A DNA stretch of 64,000 bases from an uncultured Ruminococcus sp. (GCA_902762785.1 CACWPL010000003.1:49142-113141), one strand, 5' to 3'; positions 26,286 to 35,817 are shown, numbered from the stretch's first letter. The notes: generated by a model from the letters alone, not told the origin. Translations and numbers: made by a program.

Positions 26286-27315
26286 GTTCCTCCCTCTTAT
26301 ATTGGTCGATCTTGCGCTGCCAGGCAGATTCGTGCTGGTGAAACCCGATCACGCTCCTGATGCCGAATGGCATCATTTTGCGAACTAGATATTTGAGCTT
26401 AACGAGCAGGATATGTTTAGAGCCGATTCCCGTGTTAGGAAGTCGTATGGGCTGCCAAGGCCGCAAGCGTTCGAGATAATACGCAAACTCCTTCCGAAAA
26501 GGATTGTCATTATAATCCTCCCATGGTCTTCCTGTTGTCAGATTGATATAATGTGCTATCGCAGGGTGCTCTCTACAACGCAAAATCTCTTCTGCGGTCC
26601 CATACGGTGTGTTTCCTTTAGTCCATCCCAGCTTACGATACAGCGATTTGTTCCACCCCCAAAGCCACCATGAGGAATCAAAATTGTATTTCAGCGGAAT
26701 CTTCAGAATCTTGCCCTGAAGGACGAGATTAAAGAGCGATTCATCTCCCACAAGCGTATATCTCTTTCTATCCTTTCCGATGATTACATCACTGAACTGC
26801 TTTTGTATCCCCTGCTCTCTCCAGTACTTTAGGTGGATATAGATCACGCCTGCGTTACAATAATCTGGTGTATCGAGAAACGTTTTCACCTTCCCGCACA
26901 TAGCAGTATTGACCATCGCGCATCCATACCCCTCTAAGGACAGATCACAAAGCTCTGCCAAAGAGTCCAGCACGATCGTATCTGCATCGATATATAGGAT
27001 CCTGTCGAGCTGCGGAAGAAGATCGGCCACAAAGATTTTCATAAACGTCGTATAGGAATCCACCTGCTGCATCTCGATATCGTTCTCGATCAAGAACCGC
27101 TCGATATCATCTACATAGATAAAATGAAGCTCTCTGCCAAACCAAGCTGCTAGCTCTGTCAAATGCTTCCTGCTATGCTCCTCGATATGGTCATCGATCA
27201 CATAGACCTCCAGACGGTCGATCGCCTTGTTGTTCTCATACAAGGAAAGCATGGACACTGCAAGTGGTATGACAAATGCCTCATTTGATTGGTACAATAC
27301 ATTGAGTTTGGTCAA
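26269..27315 (-). CDS. GT8-family glycosyltransferase
   Basis: 348 residues. The GT8 pattern is clear: the N-terminal strand LNVLYQSNEAFVIPLAVSM, the metal-binding DxD in ILYIDADTIV, and the downstream CNAGVIYIHLKYW and GDESLFNLV motifs. Enzymes of this family transfer glucose or galactose with retention. It should add a sugar to the repeat unit in the cytosol. The only sensible start is TTG at 27315, seven bases after GAGGGGG. The C-terminus overlaps the FkbM gene. Confidence 0.88.
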   Translation of the reverse strand: MTKLNVLYQSNEAFVIPLAVSMLSLYENNKAIDRLEVYVIDDHIEEHSRKHLTELAAWFGRELHFIYVDDIERFLIENDIEMQQVDSYTTFMKIFVADLLPQLDRILYIDADTIVLDSLAELCDLSLEGYGCAMVNTAMCGKVKTFLDTPDYCNAGVIYIHLKYWREQGIQKQFSDVIIGKDRKRYTLVGDESLFNLVLQGKILKIPLKYNFDSSWWLWGWNKSLYRKLGWTKGNTPYGTAEEILRCREHPAIAHYINLTTGRPWEDYNDNPFRKEFAYYLERLRPWQPIRLPNTGIGSKHILLVKLKYLVRKMMPFGIRSVIGFHQHESAWQRKIDQYKREEHDDRT

Positions 27316-27412
27316 AGTACATCCCCCTCATCCTTTCGTATTATCTGACAGCACGCAAAGCCATCCTTTTCCACACATGATATCTGTCTTCCCCACGGAA
27401 GACAGACGGCGA

Positions 27413-28387
27413 TCAGTCCTTCCTGGATCCATCGCCGTCAGGCACCTCATCCTCGTCAAAATTCAGCCTTTCGCGCTCGATGACCATAGGCTTTTTATTC
27501 ATGCGTTCGAGGATCTCGCTGATGTATTCGCCTAGGATGCCGATGGAAAAGAGCTGCACGGCACCGATGAAGAACATGCCGATGATCATGGTCGCCGTAC
27601 CCAGGTCATAGCTGTCCCAGAAGCGCAGCTTCAGAATCAGGTAGTAGACCGCTGCAAAAATGGCACATCCTGCGACGATCGCCCCGATGAACGTGGCAAA
27701 TCGCAGCGGCAAACGTGAGGTATTGACCATGTCGTTCAAGGCCATATTGATGTAGCGGAACAGCGTATAGCTCGACTTCCCGACTTTTCTCACCGGCTGG
27801 TGGTACTTGACAAAATAGACAGGATAGCCAAATTCCGGGATCATGTTCCGAAAATTCGGCGTGGGGCCTGCATATTTTCGCAAAAGGTCCATGACCTCCC
27901 TGTCATATAGGCCAAATCCCGTGACGTTCTCATACTGCTCGGTGCTCGCCATCGCCTTGATCGTCTTATAGTACATGCAGCGCACACCATACATCAAGCG
28001 GTTCTCATCGCTGCCATCCTTCTGGCCCCACACCACCTTGCTGCCCTCCTCCCAATGCCGGATGAACTCCGGGATCAGCTCGGGAGGATCCTGGAAATCG
28101 CAGGCAAAGCAGATGGAGCAGTCTCCTGTGGTCTGGAAAAAACCATAGCTGCCGGAACGAGAAGGTCCAAAGTTCCGCAGATTGAAGATCACCTTCACGC
28201 GCGAGTCGTGTGCAGCGATCCCGCGCAGGATCTCCGGCGTCCGATCGGTGGAGCAGTTGTCGATCAGGACGTATTCATAATCATAATCCGGAAGGCCCTG
28301 CATGATCTCCGTCACGCGCTCGTAGAGCTGGCGCACGTTGCCCTCTTCGTTATAGCACGGTGTAAAAAGACTGATCTTCTTTTTCAT
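27413..28387 (-). CDS. GT2-family glycosyltransferase with two C-terminal TM helices
   Basis: 324 residues. The N-terminal GT-A domain begins ISLFTPCYNEEGNVRQLYER with CSTDRTPE and a DFQDPPELIPEF metal motif. Two transmembrane helices (about 230-255 and 265-290) follow, then a charged tail. This is the DPM1/GtrB/ArnC layout, so it may transfer a sugar to undecaprenyl phosphate. A GtrB-like step would pair with a GT-C transferase, and a candidate is encoded upstream in the cluster (41802-43508). The start at 28387 has AAAGGATCG upstream. Confidence 0.87.
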   Translation of the reverse strand: MKKKISLFTPCYNEEGNVRQLYERVTEIMQGLPDYDYEYVLIDNCSTDRTPEILRGIAAHDSRVKVIFNLRNFGPSRSGSYGFFQTTGDCSICFACDFQDPPELIPEFIRHWEEGSKVVWGQKDGSDENRLMYGVRCMYYKTIKAMASTEQYENVTGFGLYDREVMDLLRKYAGPTPNFRNMIPEFGYPVYFVKYHQPVRKVGKSSYTLFRYINMALNDMVNTSRLPLRFATFIGAIVAGCAIFAAVYYLILKLRFWDSYDLGTATMIIGMFFIGAVQLFSIGILGEYISEILERMNKKPMVIERERLNFDEDEVPDGDGSRKD

Positions 28388-28403
28388 GAGCATTCGATCC
28401 TTT

Positions 28404-29450
28404 TTATTTGATTCCAAGATTCTTCATCATATTCTCCATCTCACTGAACTGCCCCATATCCATCCAGGCACGCTCAGAGATCGGGAACACGCCGACCCTT
28501 TCACCGCGGTCAAGATAGCGCTGTGCAAGGTCGGGCATATGGATGGTCTCTCCCTCCTGTATGTCGTCGATCACCTCTGGCTCGATCATGTAGAGCCCAG
28601 TATTGACCAAAAACGAGAACGCAGGCTTCTCCTTCATCCCGATGATGGTCCCCTCCTGATCTGTCTCCACGACGCCGTAGGGGATGACCAGGTCCTTCAT
28701 GGAGCAGACAAAGGTGATCTTGTTCTGCTTCATCTTGTGTGTGCGGTAGATGCATTCTAGGTCTGCGTTGATCAGCACGTCACAATTCGATAGGAAGAAG
28801 GTGGAGTGGATCTGGTCGCGCAGGAGCCGCAGACCGCCGGCCGTCCCGAGGTATTCGCTCTCCTCCACGAACCGCAGCTCGTAGTCCTTCTCTAGCTCGT
28901 TCATATAGGCCTTGATCATGTTTGCCTTGTAATTGAGCACCATGATGACCTCACGGCATCCATAACGTTGGAAAGAGTGCAGGATGCGTTCTGTGATGGT
29001 CATATCCCCGATGGGGATCAGCGGCTTTGGCAGGATCTTGGTATAGGGATAGAGACGAGTGCCCTTACCGCCCGCCATGATGACCAGCGGCACATCCCGC
29101 AGCTCGTCACTGAGCTTCTCGCTCGTCACATCATGTGTGTCATCGAGCACGTCGGTCAAGCGTCTCTGCTGATCGACGATGGGATAGATCACCCGCTTGC
29201 AAGTCAGGCGCTCCTTCTCCACCTCTTCGATCGAAGCATACAGGACAGGAGCGGGATTCATGGCCTCGCAGATATTAGCTGAAAGAGAACCTCCTCGCAG
29301 GAAAAACGAACGCATATCGCCATTTGAGAACAATCCCACGACAACGCCATCCGCATCCGTCACAACGACCGCCTTGATCGTCTCACGTTCCATCTGCTCG
29401 ATGGCCGCCTTGACGGTGATCGACTGGCTGACCGTATACCGTTCCTTCAT
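28404..29450 (-). CDS. ptmE: CBS-domain sugar nucleotidyltransferase, PtmE-like
   Basis: 348 residues. Two CBS modules (about 1-110) precede a nucleotidyltransferase domain with VIMAGGKGTRLYPYTKILPKPLIPIGD (in two parts), FLSNCDVLINADLE, and a closing MDMGQFSEMENMM. The same fusion is found in PtmE, which makes GDP-glucosamine for legionaminic acid in Campylobacter. Here it would supply the GDP-sugar for LegB. ATG 29450 overlaps the previous stop (ATGA), so it is coupled. Confidence 0.85.
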   Translation of the reverse strand: MKERYTVSQSITVKAAIEQMERETIKAVVVTDADGVVVGLFSNGDMRSFFLRGGSLSANICEAMNPAPVLYASIEEVEKERLTCKRVIYPIVDQQRRLTDVLDDTHDVTSEKLSDELRDVPLVIMAGGKGTRLYPYTKILPKPLIPIGDMTITERILHSFQRYGCREVIMVLNYKANMIKAYMNELEKDYELRFVEESEYLGTAGGLRLLRDQIHSTFFLSNCDVLINADLECIYRTHKMKQNKITFVCSMKDLVIPYGVVETDQEGTIIGMKEKPAFSFLVNTGLYMIEPEVIDDIQEGETIHMPDLAQRYLDRGERVGVFPISERAWMDMGQFSEMENMMKNLGIK

Positions 29451-30388
29451 GGCGATCGCCTCCCATCGGTATCGCCGCACGCGATCTGCATCGTTCGGAC
29501 CGCTTGGGCGATCGTGTTCCGCTCCTCTGTCGCGCCCTGTACCAGCTTACAGAAATAGGCCATCTCCCTCAGATACATGTCGTTCGGTGTCTCTGCGAAG
29601 CTTTCGAGCACCTCACCGTCTTTCAGGATGCAGCGTCTGATGAGATCAAAGCGATAGACCGTCTCATCCGTGAAGACCTCACAGTAGCGCTGAGTCAGTC
29701 TGCCGAAGTAGTCCAGATGCAGCTCGATCAGCTTATCGGGGTACCGTGCCAGATAGATGGCCAGATCCTCACTGTCGATCGCCAATGATGAGTACTTCCC
29801 ACTCATTTGCATCACCTCGGCTGGGAGCCCGAAGAGGTCGATCAAGAGATCCCATTCGTGGATCAGATCGAGCCGCACGCCGCCCCCCTGTTCGCGATGG
29901 GCACTATAGCAATCACGAACGTCACGCCCGGGACGCCAATCTGGCAGATAGGAGGAACAGATCGCGCGGGCACTCAGCACCCTTTCGCCGCGAAGGATCT
30001 CCTTGGCACGCATCGCCACCTTCGTATAGCGCAGAGGACACGCCACATAATAGACCGCCTCACTCATAAACGGCGTAATGTCGAGATCGGCGCGGTCGAA
30101 GACCGGCTTTTCCACGAAAAAGCATCCTGCTCTGCCCCGCAGCTCCAGCATGATCGGGTAGTGCAGATGGGTCGGCGCAGTGATGAAGATCGCGTCATAT
30201 CGCGCATCCAGCTCGGATGTGGCATAGCAGATCCTTGCGGCAGCGGCGGCGATCTCCGAATCAAGCGTTCTCTGGGTGGAGCGCAGCAAATGGATCTCCA
30301 AGGGGAAGCCCTCTCGCTGTGCAGTGAGCATCAGATTTTGAATGTGTCGTTTTCCTATGGAACCTGTCCCAACAAAACAGACCTTCAT
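29447..30388 (-). CDS. Gfo/Idh/MocA-family oxidoreductase
   Basis: 313 residues. The Rossmann start is KVCFVGTGSIGKRHIQNL, followed by the GCFFVEKP motif that supplies the conserved lysine and proline of this family. A probable substrate region contains GGGVRLDLIHEWDLL. It should oxidise or reduce a sugar hydroxyl with NAD(P). It is paralogous to the next gene; such pairs are often seen near PtmE-type genes. AAGGAGG precedes the ATG. Confidence 0.85.
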   Translation of the reverse strand: MKVCFVGTGSIGKRHIQNLMLTAQREGFPLEIHLLRSTQRTLDSEIAAAAARICYATSELDARYDAIFITAPTHLHYPIMLELRGRAGCFFVEKPVFDRADLDITPFMSEAVYYVACPLRYTKVAMRAKEILRGERVLSARAICSSYLPDWRPGRDVRDCYSAHREQGGGVRLDLIHEWDLLIDLFGLPAEVMQMSGKYSSLAIDSEDLAIYLARYPDKLIELHLDYFGRLTQRYCEVFTDETVYRFDLIRRCILKDGEVLESFAETPNDMYLREMAYFCKLVQGATEERNTIAQAVRTMQIACGDTDGRRSP

Positions 30389-30410
30389 GCCGTCTCCCTC
30401 CTTGCAATAT

Positions 30411-31388
30411 TCATTTGATCGAGATCCCCTCGATCTCGTCGATCAGCGACAGGATCCGCTGATGCTCTGCATAGCTGTAGCAAACCTTCCCTGAATCACC
30501 CTTGAGCCAAGTGAAAAAGGCATCGATCTCGTCCATATAGGCGTTCTCGATGATGCTCTTGCAGTAGCGCGCATCATTAACAACGGAATCATAGGTGGGG
30601 ATGTCACGCATGGTCTTTTCCGCGATGTCCCATTGACGCAGGGTATCGGGCGTACCGTCCCAGTCGATCTGGAGCATCTCATTGTAGATCTCCATCCGGC
30701 GGATGGGGCGTCTTGCCACGACATCGACCGTGACCTGTCCCTTCGAGCCATTCTCATGCTGGATCTGGAGCATGAGATTATCTGGGTGATCGAGCTCCAG
30801 TGTAGAGAGCTTGTCCCGCAGGACGGTGACATGCCGAATCGGACCAAAGCAGCGAACGAGCCACGGCAGTTCGATGGCGAGCATCTCCCGGCATCCGTTC
30901 GTCCGCTTATCTCCAACGAAAAAGCGCCGATAGTCCTCCCACGGATGCCAGTCCGGGAGGTATTGCCCGGTATGATACAGATAATTCGTCCTCTTCCGTT
31001 CTACCTGCTCGATCATCCAGCGGATGTCCCGCCGATACAGGAAGGTCGAGGACAGGAAGAGCTTGACGCTTTGTACCGCCATATAGTCCGGATACCCGTC
31101 GTCCACCAGATCGAGCTCTGAGAAGACGTGGACGTTCTGCTCGATCAGACTGCGGATGATCGGACGATGCGCGAGCGGTGAGGTACACACGAACGCTGCC
31201 TCCGGCCGTGCCGCCGTCAGTGCCTCCTCCAGCGATGGAAAAACTGTGATGGAGAACTGCGCTGCCACCTCACTTGCCCGCGCCGTGTCGGCATCTACGC
31301 CCACGATCTCCAGCGCAGGATCATACTGCTGCATCAGCCGGATGCGGCGTTTTCCCATAGAACCTAGTCCTATGACCAATACCCTCAT
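30411..31388 (-). CDS. Gfo/Idh/MocA-family oxidoreductase
   Basis: 325 residues. The Rossmann start is RVLVIGLGSMGKRRIRLM. The family's EKP motif is replaced by SELDLVDDGY, so the usual catalytic lysine is not obvious. A GWMEIYNEMLQIDWD-like middle follows. It resembles its neighbour and shares YLPDWHPW/YLPDWRPG, suggesting an old duplication. One of the two may be non-catalytic or act on a different step. GAAGGAGGGGG precedes the ATG. Confidence 0.82.
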   Translation of the reverse strand: MRVLVIGLGSMGKRRIRLMQQYDPALEIVGVDADTARASEVAAQFSITVFPSLEEALTAARPEAAFVCTSPLAHRPIIRSLIEQNVHVFSELDLVDDGYPDYMAVQSVKLFLSSTFLYRRDIRWMIEQVERKRTNYLYHTGQYLPDWHPWEDYRRFFVGDKRTNGCREMLAIELPWLVRCFGPIRHVTVLRDKLSTLELDHPDNLMLQIQHENGSKGQVTVDVVARRPIRRMEIYNEMLQIDWDGTPDTLRQWDIAEKTMRDIPTYDSVVNDARYCKSIIENAYMDEIDAFFTWLKGDSGKVCYSYAEHQRILSLIDEIEGISIK

Positions 31389-31425
31389 CGGTACCCCCTC
31401 CTTCGATTCATATGTCGACCGGTGG

Positions 31426-33216
31426 TCATTCCCGATCCCAGAGCATGAGACTGTCGTGCTCCTCCTGGCTGATAAATGGTGCCATGTCCTCCAAAGAAGG
31501 GGTCGCGAAGCTGCCGTCCTCGTTCATGCGAGACATGACCTTCGGACTGATCGGGTCATCGAAGCGCTGCTCGACCTCCAGCAGGACCGCCTCCTTTGCT
31601 GCAAAGAGCGCCTCCAGCGAGGCACCGACCTCACTGTTGTTGTGGCAGACCATGTATTTGAGACCAAAGGTCTTCGCAACGTCCGCGAAGTCCGGGAAGC
31701 TCACGCCTGTCTCCGGCGTACATCCGATCAGCTTGCCGTTAAAGAAATTCTTACTCGTCTGGCGGATGGCATTGTAGCCGCCATTGGAGAACACGACCAC
31801 CTTGACAGGCAGCCCATAATGCCGAATGGTCTGAAGCTCCTGTAGGTTCATCATGATACTGCCGTCGCCTGTCAGACAGATGACCTCTCGTCCAGATGCC
31901 ACAGCCGCGCCGATGGCCTCCGGAAGATCGGCGCCCATCGAGCCGCAGTTGTTATTGGCCACGATACGCTGCTGCTCCTTTTGGATACCGATCTGGAGCT
32001 TTGCGCTGTTGGCACTGTTATTGCCCAGGATGGAGATACTGTCCGCCGGCTCATACTTCTCGTATTCTCTCCAGAAATGATACGCGCAGACTCGCTCTTC
32101 CCTATCGAGCCCCTCCGCAGGATCGAAGGGGGAGAAGCGCTGCCGCAGATGGTCACAGTAACGCAGCCATCCCTCCGGCACATCTATCGCTGTGAGCTGC
32201 GGTCGTGCCGCATCAAAGAACGCCTTCAGATCAGAGATCACGCGGTCATCCGTGCGAACGCCCGGCTTGTTCAGCTCGTTCTCGTCTACCTCTACCGCGA
32301 TGATATGTGCATGCGGTGCAAAACAGTCCTGCGCGAATCCTGTCATCTTAAAGCCCAGGCTGCATCCGATCGAAAGGATGACATCAGCGTTCTGCACGAT
32401 GAAATTTCCCGTGCGCGGGCCGATCGAGCCGGACATACCGTAATACAGCGGGTATTCTCGGTACATGGCATCTGCTGCGATGCATGCACCGATCACCGGC
32501 ACGCAGAGCGTCTTGGCAAATTCGCGGAACGCCTCGAGCTGACCGCTGTTGGCAATGCCGTTCCCCGCGAGGATGCACGGCCGCTCGACCGTCCGCAGCT
32601 TCTCGAGCACACGTGCAGCATTGGCTGCTGTGGCCGCAGGTGCCGGCGGGACATCGTCCTCGAAGGGATACATGTCGTCCTCCTCCACGATGGCGCTCTG
32701 GATATCCAGCGGCACATCGAGCCAAACCGGTCCGCGCCGCCCCGTCATCGCGAGCTTGACCGCCTTGTACAGCTCCCTTTTTACCGTCAGCGGGTCGGTG
32801 AGCATCACGGCATACTTCGTCATGTTCCGAACGGAGGGGATGATCTCGAACTCCTGGATACCTCTGTACCGCAGCGGCAGCCCGCTCTTCGAGACAGAGA
32901 TCGCATAACGCACCTGTCCCGAGAGCACGACCATCGGCAGACTGTCCTGCCAGCATCCCATCACGCCAGTGATGGCATTCGTCGCGCCCGGACCGGAGGT
33001 CACACAGACCATTGCCGGTCGGCCGCTGATACGTGCATAGGCCTCTGCTGCCATCGCACACGCCTGCTCATGGTGGTCGAAATACTTGGTGATCTTATCA
33101 TTGAGCGCCAGTGCGTTGTCCAGATGCATCGCACCGCCGCCTACAACAGCAAAGCACTCCGTGATTCCCTGCTCCACAAGGAGATCCATGATGATATCGG
33201 CTACTCTTCGTTTCAT
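31426..33216 (-). CDS. TPP-dependent enzyme, acetolactate-synthase-like
   Basis: 596 residues with the full three-domain layout of the acetolactate synthase family. The Pyr domain carries the catalytic glutamate in DHHEQACAMAAEAYAR and SGPGATNAI; a central FAD/dimer-type domain follows; the PP domain has LTGDGSIMMN and NGGYNAIRQ for Mg-TPP. Its position beside rfbFGH suggests a sugar-modifying enzyme such as YerE, which adds a two-carbon branch from pyruvate to a 4-keto-3,6-dideoxy sugar. Ordinary branched-chain amino-acid synthesis is less likely, as no regulatory subunit gene is near. AGGAAGGGA precedes the ATG. Confidence 0.85.
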   Translation of the reverse strand: MKRRVADIIMDLLVEQGITECFAVVGGGAMHLDNALALNDKITKYFDHHEQACAMAAEAYARISGRPAMVCVTSGPGATNAITGVMGCWQDSLPMVVLSGQVRYAISVSKSGLPLRYRGIQEFEIIPSVRNMTKYAVMLTDPLTVKRELYKAVKLAMTGRRGPVWLDVPLDIQSAIVEEDDMYPFEDDVPPAPAATAANAARVLEKLRTVERPCILAGNGIANSGQLEAFREFAKTLCVPVIGACIAADAMYREYPLYYGMSGSIGPRTGNFIVQNADVILSIGCSLGFKMTGFAQDCFAPHAHIIAVEVDENELNKPGVRTDDRVISDLKAFFDAARPQLTAIDVPEGWLRYCDHLRQRFSPFDPAEGLDREERVCAYHFWREYEKYEPADSISILGNNSANSAKLQIGIQKEQQRIVANNNCGSMGADLPEAIGAAVASGREVICLTGDGSIMMNLQELQTIRHYGLPVKVVVFSNGGYNAIRQTSKNFFNGKLIGCTPETGVSFPDFADVAKTFGLKYMVCHNNSEVGASLEALFAAKEAVLLEVEQRFDDPISPKVMSRMNEDGSFATPSLEDMAPFISQEEHDSLMLWDRE

Positions 33217-33291
33217 ACTGTGGTCCCTTCCTATATCCCGCTGTGTAAGCGGCAGCGGGTGATCTGACCGAGGCGATGCCGGCGCTGTGCG

Positions 33292-34155
33292 TCAACCGTC
33301 CTGTCCCAGTGCTCTCTTCTCATACTGGATCTGACGTCGGATACCCTCCCGCAGGGAGAGGAACGCATAGCCGCCCATCTCTTGCTGGAGCCGCGTATTA
33401 TCCCCGGTATATTCCCGATTCCTTCCGGGAGCAAGAAGGCGGATGGCATTCTCTGTCTGCATCTCCTCCTGCACGATACGCGCGATCTCGCTGAGCAGGA
33501 TCGGTGCCCCAGTGCAGACGTTATATGCCCGGTACTTCGGCTCATGTCCGATAAAGAACAGGAGGATCTTCGCCAAGTCGCTGACATGCATGTAATCGAA
33601 CAGGCAATCCTGTCGGATGGTGATGTCCTCTCCGCGCAGACAGCAGCGGATGCAGTGGGTAATGAACTTCGATTCGTGGTCGCCATCGCCAAAGCAAGCA
33701 AAGATGCGAAGATCACACTGCTTCTCGCTCCCTTCGATCATCTCGTACATGATCGACTTCGCAAGCCCATACGAGTCGTGGGGAACGGAACGCCTCCCCT
33801 GTGTCTCGGCGATCAAAGAGATCTCGCGGCTCTTGTCATACTCTGCGCCAGACCCCAGGGTATACATCCGCTCATAAAGGTCTTGTGCTCGGTACAGATC
33901 CATAAAAACACGCAGGCTATCCTCGAACATCCGCTCCTGCGTATCCAGCAAATTCTTGACCGGGTTGGGATTTGCTGCATGGATGACGACCTCGATCTCG
34001 TGCTCGGTCAGATAACGGCGCACGGCCGCCTCATCCAAAAGATCCAACTCCTGTCTCGTCGGTGCGAACAGCTCACAGTGATCTGCCAGCGTCCCGCGGA
34101 CGTTTCGTCCGATAAAGCCGGAGCCGCCCGTCAGGAGCACACGCTTCCGTTCCAT
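33292..34155 (-). CDS. NAD-dependent epimerase/reductase (extended SDR)
   Basis: 287 residues. The cofactor loop is LLTGGSGFIGRNV and a catalytic pair lies in YGLAKSIMYEM. It could reduce or epimerise the keto sugar made by the TPP enzyme and RfbH, as YerF does in yersiniose synthesis, but the substrate is inferred only from context. ATG 34155 has AGGGTGAAGAG upstream; the longer frame was rejected. Confidence 0.8.
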   Translation of the reverse strand: MERKRVLLTGGSGFIGRNVRGTLADHCELFAPTRQELDLLDEAAVRRYLTEHEIEVVIHAANPNPVKNLLDTQERMFEDSLRVFMDLYRAQDLYERMYTLGSGAEYDKSREISLIAETQGRRSVPHDSYGLAKSIMYEMIEGSEKQCDLRIFACFGDGDHESKFITHCIRCCLRGEDITIRQDCLFDYMHVSDLAKILLFFIGHEPKYRAYNVCTGAPILLSEIARIVQEEMQTENAIRLLAPGRNREYTGDNTRLQQEMGGYAFLSLREGIRRQIQYEKRALGQDG

Positions 34156-34166
34156 CTCTTCACCCT

Positions 34167-35177
34167 CTATCCTTCGATATGTGCCCAAAGGAGCGTCTGA
34201 TCAGCCTTCACGCTGCAAGCAAGACGTTTCCCGATGAGTTGCTCTGCCTCTGCAGGAGAGAGTCCCGTCCCGGGACGCTTCATCGCCAGATCCTCCGCCG
34301 TCAGGACCGTACCGCAGGGCAGATCTCGCTTTGCGACGATGCTCTTGCGTGCAGCGATCCGTGTGCTCAGCTCGCCTGTCGTCGGTGCCTTGGTCCCGTT
34401 GCCCATCGCTGCCTCTACGATGCGGATCGCCTCTGTCATAGCCTTGAGCTCCGTCGGATCCAACGACGCCTTGTGATCGGGGCCGGGCATCTGCTTGTCG
34501 AGCGTGAAATGCTTCTCGATCATGGTCGCCCCCATCGAGGCCGCCATAATGGGGATGGTGATCCCCTGCGTGTGGTCGGAATACCCCACGGGATAAGAGA
34601 ACGTCTCTCGGAGAGTCAGCATCGCCCGCATGTTCACGTCTGAGTAAGGGGTCGGGTAGTTCGAGGTACAGTGTAGCAGCGTGATTCGCCTTTCACCGCA
34701 TGCCTCCACCCACGATACCGCATCCCGCACCTCCTCCAGGGTACACATCCCGGTAGAGAGAATCATCGGCTTATGCAGCGATGCGATGGTCTGTAAGAGC
34801 GGTTTATTCGTGATGTCACCGGAGGAGAGCTTGAACATCTCCATCCCGAGCGCATCCAGATCAAATGCCGACTCCTCGTCGAATGGCGTGGACAGGAATC
34901 CGATCCCCACCTTCTTGCAGTAGTCCCTCGCTTCACGAAACACCTCGTGCGGCAGCTCCAGCTTGCGGAGCATCTCGAACTGTGTATCAGCGTTCCCGGT
35001 GTTTTGCTTTTGATAAGCCGCCTTCTCTGCCTGCCGCGTCACAAGTGCCTCCGTCCGAAACGTCTGGAACTTGATAAAGTCGCAGCCACATGCCTTGGCC
35101 ACGTCGATCATGCGCATGACGAGCGCCGGGTCGCCATTGTGATTCACACCGGCTTCGGCAATGATCGTGATTCCCAT
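34167..35177 (-). CDS. legI: Nonulosonic acid synthase (NeuB/LegI-like)
   Basis: 336 residues. The TIM-barrel part has AEAGVNHNGDPALV, FQTFRTEALV and HFTLDKQMPGPDH, all typical of the sialic acid synthase family. The C-terminal SAF/antifreeze-like domain has RSIVAKRDLPCGTVLTAEDL. It condenses PEP with a six-carbon amino sugar. The nearby LegB, LegC and PtmE favour legionaminic over N-acetylneuraminic acid. GGATGGAG precedes the ATG. Confidence 0.92.
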   Translation of the reverse strand: MGITIIAEAGVNHNGDPALVMRMIDVAKACGCDFIKFQTFRTEALVTRQAEKAAYQKQNTGNADTQFEMLRKLELPHEVFREARDYCKKVGIGFLSTPFDEESAFDLDALGMEMFKLSSGDITNKPLLQTIASLHKPMILSTGMCTLEEVRDAVSWVEACGERRITLLHCTSNYPTPYSDVNMRAMLTLRETFSYPVGYSDHTQGITIPIMAASMGATMIEKHFTLDKQMPGPDHKASLDPTELKAMTEAIRIVEAAMGNGTKAPTTGELSTRIAARKSIVAKRDLPCGTVLTAEDLAMKRPGTGLSPAEAEQLIGKRLACSVKADQTLLWAHIEG

Positions 35178-35190
35178 CGTATCTCCATCC

Positions 35191-35817
35191 TTATCGTTGT
35201 TTGATGATACGCGCCGGCGTACCGACTACCACCACATCGTCTGGGATGTCGGACAGCACCACGCTGCCCGCTCCGATGATGCAGTTCGCACCAACGTGTA
35301 TGCCTGGCGCGATGATGCTGCCGGCGCCGCAAAAGCTGCCCGCTCCGACAGTCGCCGCGCCCATGACACCTGCGCGCGGGGCGATATGCACGCCTCGCGC
35401 GATCACAGCATCATGCTCGACCACAGCGCCTGTATTGATGATCGCCAGACTGCCGACCGACGCCCCCGGCGCGATCACGGCCTCCGCACCACAAACGATC
35501 CCATCCTCCAGCACCGCGAAACGTGAAACGACGGCAGAAGGATGGATGACGTTCGGGAACACAAAGCCGCACTCTCGTGCATAAGCATACGCCCGCTCCC
35601 GCACTGCCGGATGCCCGACATTCCCGATGCCCATGGCCGCATAGCCGCCGCCTCTCTTCTCGAGGACGGAGTCATCTCCCAGGATCGGATAGCCCATACA
35701 GTCTCCCTTTGCACGAGCGTCCGTCAGCCCGTCGACCTGGCACCCACAGAGTAGCAATATGTCCAAAACGATCTTGGCATGGCCGCCTGCACCTATGATC
35801 AGATAATGCTCCATCAT
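35191..35817 (-). CDS. NeuD/PglD-family sugar acetyltransferase
   Basis: 208 residues. An N-terminal PglD_N fold (YLIIGAGGHAKIVLDIL) is joined to a left-handed beta helix with hexapeptide repeats (about 100-190) and a closing VVVVGTPARIIK. In PglD the same architecture acetylates the 4-amino group of a UDP-sugar. Here it could be LegH, acetylating the LegC product, or a NeuD-type O-acetyltransferase. GGTGGAGG sits directly before two tandem ATGs. Confidence 0.86.
   Translation of the reverse strand: MMEHYLIIGAGGHAKIVLDILLLCGCQVDGLTDARAKGDCMGYPILGDDSVLEKRGGGYAAMGIGNVGHPAVRERAYAYARECGFVFPNVIHPSAVVSRFAVLEDGIVCGAEAVIAPGASVGSLAIINTGAVVEHDAVIARGVHIAPRAGVMGAATVGAGSFCGAGSIIAPGIHVGANCIIGAGSVVLSDIPDDVVVVGTPARIIKQR

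Noticed and set aside
31426-33216. ilvB (branched-chain amino-acid acetolactate synthase)
   Set aside because: No ilvN/ilvC neighbours and the gene lies inside a sugar cluster, so a sugar-modifying role is favoured; not excluded.
35201-35526. Possible CRISPR-like or hexapeptide-coded repeat
   Set aside because: The periodicity is that of the left-handed beta-helix codons of the NeuD-like gene; no spacer structure. No CRISPR array was seen in the window.
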